The position numbers were made by a program, and so were the translations under genes. Positions 16,713 to 24,901 of a stretch of 58,830 nt of DNA are shown here, piece by piece. Each line of letters opens with the position of its first letter. Positions within the stretch are counted from its first letter, which is position 1. Source of the DNA: Frankiales bacterium (GTDB taxonomy: Bacteria; Actinomycetota; Actinomycetes; S36-B12; CAIYMF01); assembly GCA_016125335.1 (NCBI GenBank), contig WGLY01000033.1, positions 1 to 58,830 on the forward strand. The letters are read 5' to 3'. Below the pieces are notes generated by a model, which did not search any database, was not told the DNA's origin, and worked only from the letters and a program-made list of their open reading frames with translations.

Positions 16713-17228
16713 TCAGCCCCTGGTCCGGGAGGCCGAGCGGCGGCGGCGCGGCTTCGCGACCTGCTCGCCGACGGCGGCGATCCGGCACTGCCAGACGGCG
16801 TCGGGCCCGTGGACGGGAACCACGTCGCCGGACCGTGCGCCCAGAACGGCCCGCGACACCGGCGAGTCGAGCGAGACCCGCTCGTCGTCGAGGAACGCCT
16901 CCGCGGGGTGCACCGGCCGGATCCAGAGGAGCTCGCCCTCGGGCAGCTCGATGAGCAGCCGGGTACCCACCCTGACGGTGCCGTCGTGCTCGTCCGGGAG
17001 GGTGGTCGTCGCCGCGAGCAGGGCCTCGAGCCGTGCCTGCTCCTCCGTGAGCCGCTCGAACTCGGCGACGTCGCGCTCGTCGCGGTCCCGCGAGGTGAGC
17101 AGCTGGCGCAGCACGGGCAGCGAGACGTCGCGGATCATGGCGACCCGCTCCTCGAGCAGCCGTCGTCCGTCGACGGTGAGGGCGCCCACGTGCTCGGTGT
17201 CGTTCTTGCGCGGACGGGTGGTGGTCAT
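16713..17228 (-). CDS. GreA/GreB-like transcription factor
   Basis: A 171-residue protein with an N-terminal helical part (about 15-75, DGRRLLEERVAMIRD) and a C-terminal FKBP-like domain (80-155) ending in SPVSRAVLGARSGD, the pattern of GreA-family C-terminal domains. It could bind RNA polymerase in the secondary channel or be one of the actinobacterial Gre-like paralogues with other roles. The N-terminal tip residues that define cleavage activity are not clearly present. It overlaps terC by 4 bp (ATGA), so the two are co-translated. Confidence 0.82.
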   Translation of the reverse strand: MTTTRPRKNDTEHVGALTVDGRRLLEERVAMIRDVSLPVLRQLLTSRDRDERDVAEFERLTEEQARLEALLAATTTLPDEHDGTVRVGTRLLIELPEGELLWIRPVHPAEAFLDDERVSLDSPVSRAVLGARSGDVVPVHGPDAVWQCRIAAVGEQVAKPRRRRSASRTRG

Positions 17229-18310
17229 CGCGGTGCTCCTGTCGTCGTGATGGGCGTGCTGGTGCCGGTGGCCGCGACGCCGGCGTGCGGCTCGCGGTGC
17301 GCTGGGGCCTGCTGGTCGGTGCCGGCGGACGCCGAGCCCGGGTGCGGGTGCTCCGGTCGGTCGGCAGCGTCGGACGCGACGCCGTCGTCGGCGACGGCGT
17401 CCGTCGTGCGCGTCGCCCTCAGGCTCGCGACGACGGTCACGGCGAGGATCGACACGACGACCCCCAGCGAGAGCAGCGTCGGGACGTGGACCACGTCGAG
17501 CGCCAGCATCTTGACGCCGACCCAGACCAGCACCAGCGCGAGCCCGAGCTTGAGGTGGACGAACCTGTCCATGAGGTCGGCGAGCAGGAAGTACATGGCG
17601 CGCAGGCCCAGCATCGCGAAGGCGTTGGCCGTGAAGACGAGGAAGGGCTCCTGGGTCACCGCGAAGATCGCGGGGATCGAGTCGATCGCGAACACGACGT
17701 CGGTGACCTCGACCACCACCAGCACGAGCAGCAGCGGGGTGGCCACGAGCGCACCGGCGCGGCGCACGACCAGCCGCTGGCCGTCGTACTCGTCGGTCAT
17801 CGGGACGAGGCGCCGGAACGCACGGACCGTGCGGCTGCGCTCGAGGTCGACGTGGCTCCCCGCGGAACGCGCCATGCGCCACCCGGTGTAGACGAGCAGC
17901 GCACCGAAGACGTACAGGACCCAGCCGAAGCTCGCGATGAGCACCGAGCCCAGGGCGATGAAGATCCCGCGCAGGACGAGCGCACCGACGACTCCCAGGA
18001 ACAGCACCCGGTGCTGGTACTCCCGGGGGACGCTGAACCAGGCGAAGATGATCGCGAAGACGAAGACGTTGTCCACGGCCAGCGACTTCTCGATGACGTA
18101 GCCGGCGAAGTACTGAGCCGCTGCCTCGCTCCCGTACACCGCCGCCAGCACCACGCCGAACGTGACGCCGAGCGCGACCCAGATGCCGGTCCAGACGCCG
18201 GCCTCGCGCAGCGAGACCACATGTGCCCGGCGGTGGCTCACGAGGTCGACGGCGAGCATCACGAGGATGACGCCGACGACGGCGAACCAGGCCCAGAGGG
18301 GGACGACCAC
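17225..18310 (-). CDS. TerC/Alx-family membrane protein (Mn or metal export)
   Basis: A 361-residue protein with about nine helices and the TerC family signatures EKSLAVDNVFVF and TDVVFAIDSIPAI, each carrying conserved acidic residues in the membrane. TerC/Alx/YkoY proteins export Mn2+ or help metallate secreted proteins. The last 65 residues are hydrophilic and His-rich. The GTG at 18310 has GGAGG six bases upstream and gives the expected N-terminus (VVVPLWAWFAVV); a longer start at 18334 lacks a site. It leads a three-gene leftward operon and is preceded by a probable Mn2+ riboswitch. Confidence 0.92.
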   Translation of the reverse strand: MVVPLWAWFAVVGVILVMLAVDLVSHRRAHVVSLREAGVWTGIWVALGVTFGVVLAAVYGSEAAAQYFAGYVIEKSLAVDNVFVFAIIFAWFSVPREYQHRVLFLGVVGALVLRGIFIALGSVLIASFGWVLYVFGALLVYTGWRMARSAGSHVDLERSRTVRAFRRLVPMTDEYDGQRLVVRRAGALVATPLLLVLVVVEVTDVVFAIDSIPAIFAVTQEPFLVFTANAFAMLGLRAMYFLLADLMDRFVHLKLGLALVLVWVGVKMLALDVVHVPTLLSLGVVVSILAVTVVASLRATRTTDAVADDGVASDAADRPEHPHPGSASAGTDQQAPAHREPHAGVAATGTSTPITTTGAPR

Positions 18311-18344
18311 GTTCGACCTCCGACTCGCGGGCACGCGCCCGACT

Positions 18345-18447
18345 GGAGTCGCAGGTCTCCCACCACCGCCTCCGTAGAGGCGATCCGGTGCGCCGGACCC
18401 GGATGGCCGGGTCGTGATGACGACGTACCAGCGAGGGGGTACTCCCC
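18345..18447 (-). ncRNA. Probable yybP-ykoY (Mn2+) riboswitch upstream of terC
   Basis: Read on the minus strand, the leader begins with GGGGAGUA (18447-18440), continues through GUCGUCAUCACGACC and the hairpin GCCUC-UACG-GAGGC, and ends with AGACCU and ACUCC, which pairs back with GGAGU to close the outer stem. GGGGAGUA and the AGACCU loop are the hallmark blocks of the yybP-ykoY class, whose usual downstream gene is a TerC/Alx/YkoY protein. It ends 35 bp before the terC GTG, so Mn2+ may act on translation or termination. Confidence 0.75.
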
Positions 18448-18636
18448 ATGCGATTGCTGAAACGATGTTCCGTTATCGGGCGAGGGCCTGTCAACCCGGG
18501 AGGTCGGGCAGGTCCGCGACCGGCACGGGACGGCGGCTCAGCACGAGGAGCCACACGAGCCGAGCACCCCGGCGGCGTCATCCACCTGGCGTGGCTGTGC
18601 ACGCGCGCGATGTCGACGCCGCTCGGCGTCGTGGGC

Positions 18637-18654
18637 CTACGTCATCCGGCCGAG
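18637..18654. repeat. 18-bp element, copy 1
   Basis: CTACGTCATCCGGCCGAG lies about 250 bp before the signalling operon. An identical copy occurs at 21689-21706, just after that operon and before the next gene. An 18-bp exact match in two intergenic sites near a response regulator suggests a regulator-binding site. Confidence 0.55.
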
Positions 18655-18674
18655 GGAGTGCCGGCGCAAGCGCA

Positions 18675-18711
18675 CGGTCGACCGCGTCGCCCACGCCGAC
18701 GCGGTCGACCG
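18675..18711. terminator. Perfect 15-bp hairpin
   Basis: A 15-bp perfect stem (CGGTCGACCGCGTCG) with a 7-nt loop in the 590-bp region between the divergent terC and signalling operons. No gene ends here, so it may insulate the operons or be a regulatory structure. Besides this, the riboswitch and the 18-bp element, I see no gene between 18311 and 18902. Confidence 0.45.
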
Positions 18712-18902
18712 GTGCGTGGGACGACGCTGGTGGCGACCCCGAGCAGAGAGGACGGCACCATGGCCACCACGCTCCGCAGCCTCGTCCGACGAGGACCGCG
18801 CACGCCCGGCCCGGGCGCGCCGGGCACCGTCGTCGCGCCACGTCGTCGCCCGCGTCCCACAGCGACCCCCCGCGCCCCGCGGCACGACCGCCTGTGGCTG
18901 GT

Positions 18903-19325
18903 GTGACCGGCGGCATCGGCGTCCTGGTCGTCGACGACGACGCGCGCGTGCGCGCGGCGCTCGTCCGGCTGCTCGAGGAGGCCGGCTTCCGGGCCGCCGC
19001 GCTCGATGTCGAGCAGTCCATGCGCCTCGCGTCGCTGACGGCGCTCGGAGCCGACGTCGCGGTCGTGGACCTGAGCCCGCCGGGCTCCCAGGGCCTGGCC
19101 GTCATCCGCAGGCTGACGCCCGGCGTGCGGGTCGTGGCGGTCAGCCTCCGCGGCACGGTCCGTGCGGCGGCGCTGCGCGCGGGTGCCGCCGTGTTCCTGG
19201 AGAAGGACGGCGACGACCACGCGCTCGTCCACGCGATCCGCACCGCTGCCGCCGGAGATCCGGTCCAGAATGTGGCGACCGACCCTGGTGAAGACCCGAG
19301 CCTCTGGGAGGGGCCGTCACGATGA
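18903..19325 (+). CDS. Stand-alone receiver-domain response regulator
   Basis: A 140-residue CheY-like protein made of one receiver domain and no output domain. The acidic pocket (Asp11-Asp13, VVDDDARV), the phosphorylation site Asp56 (AVVDLSPP), Ser81 (AVSLRG) and Lys101 (FLEKD) are all present, so it should accept phosphate. The GTG start at 18903 is the only one that begins just before the domain. It overlaps the next regulator by 4 bp (ATGA). It may compete for or relay phosphate from the kinase two genes down. Confidence 0.8.
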   Translation: MTGGIGVLVVDDDARVRAALVRLLEEAGFRAAALDVEQSMRLASLTALGADVAVVDLSPPGSQGLAVIRRLTPGVRVVAVSLRGTVRAAALRAGAAVFLEKDGDDHALVHAIRTAAAGDPVQNVATDPGEDPSLWEGPSR

Positions 19326-20008
19326 CCGACGACCTGGACGACGCCGCGCCGATCACCGTGTTCCTCGTCGACGACCACGCCATCGTCCGCACCGGCCTGC
19401 GCACCTACCTGGACACCGAGCCGGGGGTGCGGGTGGTGGGCGAGGCGGCCGACGGCCTGGAGGCGCTCGCGCGCATCGAGACCCTCGCTCGGGGCGAGGG
19501 CGCCCCCGACGTCGTGCTGATGGACATGCAGATGCCGCAGCTCGACGGTGTCGAGACCACCAGCCGGATCAAGTCCCGGTGGCCGGGCATCGACGTGATC
19601 GCGGTGACGTCCTTCATCGAGGAGGCCAGGATCCGGGCGGCGCTCGAAGCGGGGGCCACGGGGTACCTGCTCAAGGACGCGGACGCCGGCGACGTCGCCG
19701 ATGCGATCCGCGCCGCCGTCGCGGGCGAGGTTCGCCTCGACCCCGCTGTGGCTGCGGCCCTCGCGCTGTCGCTGCGCACGCCGCCGTCGTCCGCGGAGTC
19801 GCTGACCCCGCGCGAGCGCGAGGTCGTCATCCTCGTCGCGGAGGGGCGCACCAACCGGGAGATCGGCAAGCGGCTCGGGGTCGCCGAGCGCACCGCCCGC
19901 ACGCACGTGTCCAACATCCTCGCCAAGCTCGGCCTCGCCTCGCGGACGCAGGCGGCCATGTGGGCCGTGCGCGAAGGGCTGGTCGACGCCGCGGGGACGG
20001 GCGGGTGA
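19322..20008 (+). CDS. NarL/LuxR-family response regulator
   Basis: A 228-residue two-domain regulator. The receiver (10-130) has Asp17-Asp18, the phospho-acceptor Asp68 (VVLMDMQMP), Thr96 and Lys118. The C-terminal LuxR-type helix-turn-helix (about 158-215) begins SLTPREREV and continues EGRTNREIGKRLGVAERT and HVSNILAKLG. It is the output protein of the system and the best candidate for binding the duplicated 18-bp element. It overlaps both neighbours by 4 bp (ATGA before, GTGA after), so the three genes form one translational unit. Confidence 0.93.
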   Translation: MTDDLDDAAPITVFLVDDHAIVRTGLRTYLDTEPGVRVVGEAADGLEALARIETLARGEGAPDVVLMDMQMPQLDGVETTSRIKSRWPGIDVIAVTSFIEEARIRAALEAGATGYLLKDADAGDVADAIRAAVAGEVRLDPAVAAALALSLRTPPSSAESLTPREREVVILVAEGRTNREIGKRLGVAERTARTHVSNILAKLGLASRTQAAMWAVREGLVDAAGTGG

Positions 20009-21675
20009 CCGCCGCCGACGACACGCTGGGGCAGGGCCGTCCCTCGCCGCTGCGCAGCACGTCGATGCCGACGGAGCCGGTCATCGAGCCCTACCCGCCC
20101 AGCGCGGATCCGATCGAGCGGCAGATCGTCGACATCTTCTTCGACCGCGTGCCGTTCGGCCTCGCCGTCTTCGACCTCGACGGCCGCCTCGAGCGGTGCA
20201 ACCGCACCTGGACCGGCTTCTACGAGCTCTACTTCGGCGCCGGCCCGGAGTACACGGCCCCCGGCCGGAGCATCTACGACATGATCCCCGGCAACGAGGC
20301 CGGCCTCGATGAGCTGTTCGGCGCCGTCCGCGCGGGGAACGTCGTGCGCCAGGCGGCGAACAAGATCGAGATCCCCGGTGTCGCCACCTACTGGGACGTC
20401 GTGTTCGCCCCGTTGTACGAGGACGGCGAGATCGTCGGCGTGCTCGACGTCGTCACCGACGCGACCGACCGGGTGCTCTCGCACGAACGCCTCGAGGCGC
20501 GGATCCGTGCGTTCACGGCCGTGTCCGCGGCCATGACGGTCGACCAGCCGCTGACCTCCACGCTGAGCACCATCCGCGAGCAGCTGATGCGGACCACGCC
20601 GGCGACGGCCTGCTCGCTGATCACGTGGGCGTCCGGTCTCACCCCCGACGACGACTCCTTCACGATGGTCGCCGACCCGTCGTTCGGCGACGGATATGCG
20701 GCGGCGATGCGACGCATGCACCTCGAGGACCCGCGCGACCCGGCCGAGCGCAACCCCCAGCCGTTCGAGCTGCTGCGCGACTTCCGCATGGCGGCGTTCC
20801 AGGACCCGCGGTTCGAGCCGGTGCACCGGTTCTGGGCGTCCCCGCAGCCGGAGTGGGACGACCTGGTGGTGCTCACTCTCGTCTCGGGGAGCGTGAGCTT
20901 CGGCGAGCTCCACGTGCACCTGCCGGCCAGCGCGAGGGTCACCGTCGACGACCGCGACTACCTGCTGGCCATGGCCGACCACGCCGCCCTCGCGGTCCAG
21001 AACGCCGCGCTGTTCGCCGAGCAGGCGCGTGCGGCCGGCGACGCCGAGCGGCAGCGGCTGGCGCGCGAGCTGCACGACTCGGTGAGCCAGGCGCTGTTCT
21101 CGATGACGATGCACGCGCGCACGGCCGAGCGGCGGCTCGAGCCGCTCGGCCCGGACGCCGACCTCGCGCGAGCCGAGGTCGCGCGGCTCCAGGAGCTCAC
21201 GAGGGGAGCGCTGGCCGAGATGCGCGCGCTCATCTTCGAGCTGCGTCCCGGGGCGCTCGCCGAGGAGGGGCTCGGTGCCGCGCTCACCAAGCAGGCGGCG
21301 GCGATCGCCGCGCGTGAGCAGGTCGTGATCGACGTCCAGGCGCCGGTGCAGCGGCTGCCGCTGCCCGCGGACGCCGAGGAGCACCTGTACCGGATCGCGC
21401 TCGAGGCGATGCACAACGCGGTCAAGCACGCCCGGCCGCGCCGGATCGACGTCTCGATCGAGCACGACGACGCGACGGGCGAGGTGCGCCTCGCGGTCGT
21501 CGACGACGGCATCGGCTTCGACACCTCGGTCGAGCACCTCGGGCACCTGGGGCTGGGCACCATGCGCGAGCGGGCGAGCGGCCTCGGCGGCTCGGCGACG
21601 GTCACCTCCGAGCGGGGCGCGGGGACCCGGGTCGAGGTCGCCGTCCCCCTCTCCAGGGGCACCGTCGCCGGCTGA
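20005..21675 (+). CDS. PAS-GAF sensor histidine kinase, NarL-partner type
   Basis: A 556-residue kinase without membrane segments, so it senses a cytoplasmic signal. A PAS domain (about 35-155, LAVFDLDGRLERCNRTW) is followed by a GAF-like domain (170-335), a HisKA_3 dimerisation helix with His357 (ARELHDSVSQ) and a HATPase domain (EAMHNAVKHA, DDGIGFD, GLGTMRERA). This is the DevS/NarX-like class that pairs with NarL-family regulators. The start is the GTG overlapping the regulator stop; an ATG at 20065 is an alternative. The ligand is unknown; no haem-binding residue is obvious in the GAF part. Confidence 0.92.
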   Translation: MTAADDTLGQGRPSPLRSTSMPTEPVIEPYPPSADPIERQIVDIFFDRVPFGLAVFDLDGRLERCNRTWTGFYELYFGAGPEYTAPGRSIYDMIPGNEAGLDELFGAVRAGNVVRQAANKIEIPGVATYWDVVFAPLYEDGEIVGVLDVVTDATDRVLSHERLEARIRAFTAVSAAMTVDQPLTSTLSTIREQLMRTTPATACSLITWASGLTPDDDSFTMVADPSFGDGYAAAMRRMHLEDPRDPAERNPQPFELLRDFRMAAFQDPRFEPVHRFWASPQPEWDDLVVLTLVSGSVSFGELHVHLPASARVTVDDRDYLLAMADHAALAVQNAALFAEQARAAGDAERQRLARELHDSVSQALFSMTMHARTAERRLEPLGPDADLARAEVARLQELTRGALAEMRALIFELRPGALAEEGLGAALTKQAAAIAAREQVVIDVQAPVQRLPLPADAEEHLYRIALEAMHNAVKHARPRRIDVSIEHDDATGEVRLAVVDDGIGFDTSVEHLGHLGLGTMRERASGLGGSATVTSERGAGTRVEVAVPLSRGTVAG

Positions 21676-21688
21676 GCCCGCAGGCCGG

Positions 21689-21706
21689 CTACGTCATCCG
21701 GCCGAG
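21689..21706. repeat. 18-bp element, copy 2
   Basis: Exact repeat of the element at 18637-18654 (CTACGTCATCCGGCCGAG), lying 14 bp after the kinase stop and 104 bp before the next gene. Its place suggests that the membrane protein genes downstream share a regulator with the signalling operon. Confidence 0.55.
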
Positions 21707-21809
21707 CCGGCCGACGGCCGTTGATCCCGCTCGCACCGGCCGTTCCCACCGACGCGGGCAGCGCCCCCTGATCGGCACCCTCGAGGTACCGACCAGAAGG
21801 GAGCTCCCG

Positions 21810-22325
21810 ATGAGCGCCACCCAGTGGATCCTGTCGATCGTCCTCCTCGCGTGGGCGCTGCTGCGCAACCTGGGCACCCGCGAGGTGACCCGCTCGACCT
21901 TCGTCCTCCCGCTCGCCCTCGTAGGAGGCGCCGCCGCCTTCTTCCTCGTCCCGCTCCCGACGGCGGGCAACGACCTCGACCTCGTCGTGGCCTTCGGCGT
22001 CGTCGGCGCGGTCCTCGGCCTCGCGGCCGCCGCCGTCACCCGCCTGCACCACCACCAGGGCCGGCTCCACGCCACCGCCGGTGCCGGCTTCGCCGCGCTG
22101 TGGATCGTCATGATCGGCGGCCGAGTCCTGTTCGCCGAGTGGGCCACCGGCTCCGGGGCCGCCGCCGTCGGTTCGTTCTCCCGCGACCACGCCATCACCG
22201 GTGCCGACGCCTGGACCGCGGCCTTCGTCGTCATGGCGCTCGCCATGGTGCTCGCCCGCACCGCCGTGCTCGTCGTCCGCGCCCGCCGCGCCACCGCCAC
22301 CGTGCCCGCCGCGGCCCTGGCCTGA
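21810..22325 (+). CDS. Four-helix membrane protein, function unknown
   Basis: A 171-residue protein with four to five hydrophobic segments and little else. AAGGGAG lies before the ATG. The arrangement (short loops, one HHH cluster at about 70-72, arginine-rich tail) resembles DUF1453/CcdC-like proteins, but I see no decisive motif. It is the first gene after the copy of the 18-bp element and is followed at 38 bp by the CPBP gene, so the two are likely co-transcribed. Confidence 0.7.
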   Translation: MSATQWILSIVLLAWALLRNLGTREVTRSTFVLPLALVGGAAAFFLVPLPTAGNDLDLVVAFGVVGAVLGLAAAAVTRLHHHQGRLHATAGAGFAALWIVMIGGRVLFAEWATGSGAAAVGSFSRDHAITGADAWTAAFVVMALAMVLARTAVLVVRARRATATVPAAALA

Positions 22326-22362
22326 CCCCGCCATGACCCGCCCCGCCCTCCAGGAGAACCTC

Positions 22363-23109
22363 GTGAGCATCGACCCCGTCGCCCCGGTGCGCTCCCGCAC
22401 CGTCGCGCCCGAGCGGGTGCGCCCGGTGCGTGCCGTCCTCGGCTACGCCGGCGTGAGCATCGCCGTCACGGCCCTCGGGTCGCTCGTCGTCGGCCTCGTC
22501 GCCCCCCAGTCCGACCAGCTCCTCCGCCGCCTGCCCGTGGTGCTCGTCCTGCTCGTCATCAGCCTCGTCGTCGCTCGGCGCGCCGGCTGGTCGGCCGTGG
22601 GGGCGGGCCGGCCCGCCACCTGGCGCCATCGCGCGTGGCTCGTGGCCCCGCTGCTGGTGGCCCTGGTGCCGCTGGCGTGGGGCTGGTCGCCCGACCGGGC
22701 GACCCTCGTCGCGCTGGCCGTGGGCTACCTCGCCACCGGTGCGTACGAGGAGCTGTGGTTCCGCGGCCTCTCGTTGCGAGCCGCCCTCCCGCTCGGGCCC
22801 GGCCGGGCCGCGCTGGTCACCTCGGCCGTCTTCGGCGCGACCCACCTGGCCAACGCGCTGTTCGGGCAGAACGTCGCGGTGACCGCCGCCCAGGCCTTCG
22901 GCGCCGCGGTGTTCGGGATGGGCTACGCCCTGCTGCGCCTGCGCACCAGCGCCGTGTGGTTCCTCGCGGGCACGCACGCCGTGTCCGACCTGCTGCTGCA
23001 CACAACCGGCCTGCACGGCGGCGCACTGTGGGCCGTCATGGTCTCGCAGGACGTCGTCCTCCTCGTCGTCGGACTGCTCGCGCTGCGCAGCGTCCGCCGC
23101 GTCCCGTGA
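22363..23109 (+). CDS. CPBP-family intramembrane glutamic protease
   Basis: A 248-residue polytopic protein of the CPBP (CAAX protease and bacteriocin-processing) family. The motif Glu129-Glu130...Arg134 (YEELWFRG), His161 (FGATHLAN) and His205...Asp209 (GTHAVSD) give the complete active-site set. Such proteins process prenylated or membrane peptides or act in self-immunity. The GTG at 22363 is preferred to an ATG at 22333 because of AGGAG six bases upstream. The target is not evident. Confidence 0.88.
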   Translation: MSIDPVAPVRSRTVAPERVRPVRAVLGYAGVSIAVTALGSLVVGLVAPQSDQLLRRLPVVLVLLVISLVVARRAGWSAVGAGRPATWRHRAWLVAPLLVALVPLAWGWSPDRATLVALAVGYLATGAYEELWFRGLSLRAALPLGPGRAALVTSAVFGATHLANALFGQNVAVTAAQAFGAAVFGMGYALLRLRTSAVWFLAGTHAVSDLLLHTTGLHGGALWAVMVSQDVVLLVVGLLALRSVRRVP

Positions 23110-23138
23110 CCCGCCCGCGCACGACCTCAGGAGCCCCG

Positions 23139-23786
23139 ATGCCGCTCGCGACCCCGTCAGTGCCCGTGGTCCGCGTCGTGACGCCGACCCCCCACGTGCG
23201 GGCCGGCGCCTGGACCCCGTGGTCGCGCCGCACCTGGCTGGCCACGGCCCACCTGGTGCTCGACCTCCCAGTCGGGATGCTGTGGGGCACGTCCGTCGTC
23301 GCCCTCGTCGCCGCCTCGGTCGGGCTGCTGCCCCTGGCGCTCCTCGGCATCGCGCTGCTGGTCCTGACACTGGCCGGCTCGCTGCTCGCAGCCTCGGTCG
23401 AGCGTCACCGCGGGGCGGCGCTCCTCGGGACGCCGTCGTCCGGGCCCACGTCGCTCCCGCGCTCGTGGTCCGCCTGGCTGCGCCTGCTCGTCGACGGGCG
23501 CGCGTGGCGGTCGGTGGTCTACGGCGTCGTGCTGCTCCCGCTCGGGATCGTCAACGCCACCGTCGTCCTTACCGGCTGGTCGCTCGTGCTCGCCGGGCTC
23601 TCGTCCCAGGCCTGGGCGTGGCTGCTGCCGAGCCGCACCGTGGTGCTCGGCTCCTGGTCGCTGGAGGGGGAGGCGGCAGTGATCCTCACGACCGTGCTGG
23701 CCGCCGTTCTCTGCCTTGCCATGCCCGTCGTGGTGCGGGCGCTGACGGCGGTGGACCGCTGGCTGCTGCGCACCCTGGTCGCCTGA
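23139..23786 (+). CDS. Sensor-domain-like membrane protein
   Basis: A 215-residue protein with two pairs of hydrophobic segments (about 36-88 and 125-205) and a soluble stretch between them. This is the layout of the actinobacterial 'Sensor' module (PF13796-like) often found before histidine kinases, here encoded alone. AGGAG precedes the ATG. It closes the three-gene membrane protein group that starts at 21810 and may feed a signal to the cytoplasmic kinase upstream; that link is speculation. Confidence 0.65.
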   Translation: MPLATPSVPVVRVVTPTPHVRAGAWTPWSRRTWLATAHLVLDLPVGMLWGTSVVALVAASVGLLPLALLGIALLVLTLAGSLLAASVERHRGAALLGTPSSGPTSLPRSWSAWLRLLVDGRAWRSVVYGVVLLPLGIVNATVVLTGWSLVLAGLSSQAWAWLLPSRTVVLGSWSLEGEAAVILTTVLAAVLCLAMPVVVRALTAVDRWLLRTLVA

Positions 23787-23841
23787 TGGCTCGCGGCCGG
23801 ATGCTTGCCCGCGAGGTGGCCCCGGGCCACGCTGGCCGGTC

Positions 23842-24816
23842 ATGACGACTCCGCCGACCGACGATGTCGCCCCCGCCGCCGTGGGCGGCCGCCGGACCCA
23901 GTGGCACGAGCTGCCGGCCGCCGTCCGCGAGGGCGTCGAGGAGGCGCTGGGCTCCACGGTCGTGTCGGCCGTGAGCCAGCCCGGCGGGTTCTCCCCGGGA
24001 AGCGCCGACCGGGTCGTGCTCGCCGACGGGCGCCGTGCCTTCGTGAAGGCCGTGGGCCCGGAGGTCAACCCGGACTCGCCCGGGATCCACCGCCGCGAGC
24101 TGGCCGTGACCGCGGCGCTCCCCGAGGCCGCCTTCGCCCCGCGCCTGCTCGGCGGCTACGACGACGGGTCCTGGGTGGCTCTCGCGCTCGAGGACGTCGA
24201 CGGGCGCTCACCGGCGATGCCGTGGCAGGAGGACGACCTCAGCCGGTGCCTGGAGGCGCTCGAGGGCATGGCCCGGCAGCTGACGCCCTCGCCGCTGGCC
24301 GACCTGCCGCGCCTCGCCGACGTGCTCGCCCCCGATGTCAGACGGTGGGAGACGCTGAGCGAGGCCGTCCCCGACGACCTCGACCCGTGGGCCGTCGCGC
24401 GGCTGCCCGAGCTGGCCGCGCTCGGGCGCTCGAGCCTGCAGGCCCTGGAGGGCACCACGCTCGTGCACGGCGACGTCCGCGCGGACAACCTGCTGCTCAC
24501 CGACGACCGCGTCGTCCTCGTGGACTGGCCCTGGGCCTGCCTCGGGCCGGCGTGGCTCGACAGCCTCACCCTCGTGCTCAACGCCGCGGTCTTCGGCGGC
24601 CACGACCCCGAGCACCTGGTGGCGCGCACGCCGGTGCTCGCCGCGGCCGAGCGGGACAGCCTCACCGCGACGCTGGCGGGGCTGGCGGGCTACTTCTCCT
24701 GGCAGGGGCGCCAGCCCGCGAGGCCGGAGATGCCCACGATCCGCCGGTTCCAGCTGACGCAGGCGCAGGCGTGCCTGCGCTGGGTGCGCACCCGGCTCGA
24801 CGGCCCGGCCGGGTAG
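23842..24816 (+). CDS. APH-fold phosphotransferase
   Basis: A 324-residue kinase-like protein of the aminoglycoside phosphotransferase/choline kinase superfamily. The nucleotide-anchoring lysine is in AFVKAVG (about 72), the catalytic loop is VHGDVRADNLLL (about 211-222) and the metal-binding Asp is in LVDWPWA. The superfamily contains antibiotic kinases and many metabolic kinases, and nothing points to a drug. It is preceded by a short gap and followed by an RHH operon with its own operator. Confidence 0.82.
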   Translation: MTTPPTDDVAPAAVGGRRTQWHELPAAVREGVEEALGSTVVSAVSQPGGFSPGSADRVVLADGRRAFVKAVGPEVNPDSPGIHRRELAVTAALPEAAFAPRLLGGYDDGSWVALALEDVDGRSPAMPWQEDDLSRCLEALEGMARQLTPSPLADLPRLADVLAPDVRRWETLSEAVPDDLDPWAVARLPELAALGRSSLQALEGTTLVHGDVRADNLLLTDDRVVLVDWPWACLGPAWLDSLTLVLNAAVFGGHDPEHLVARTPVLAAAERDSLTATLAGLAGYFSWQGRQPARPEMPTIRRFQLTQAQACLRWVRTRLDGPAG

Positions 24817-24840
24817 GCCCGCCCCGCCGCTCTCCGGGCG

Positions 24841-24901
24841 TGGTGCCGTGATGGCACCAGAGTGGTTGCGTGTGGTGCCATAGTGATGCCATAGTGGCGC
24901 C
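24841..24901 (+). promoter_or_regulatory. Repeat-rich operator before the RHH gene
   Basis: A dyad TGGTGCCGTGATGGCACCA (24841-24859) is followed by two direct copies of GCCATAGTG (24878-24886 with one base trimmed, and 24888-24896) and a further GCGCCAT reaching the start codon. Arrays of short half-sites are typical for ribbon-helix-helix repressors, so autoregulation by the next gene is likely. Confidence 0.6.

Noticed and set aside
23842-24816. Aminoglycoside resistance gene
   Set aside because: Only the general APH fold is visible. The fold is shared by many metabolic kinases, and nothing nearby suggests drug resistance.
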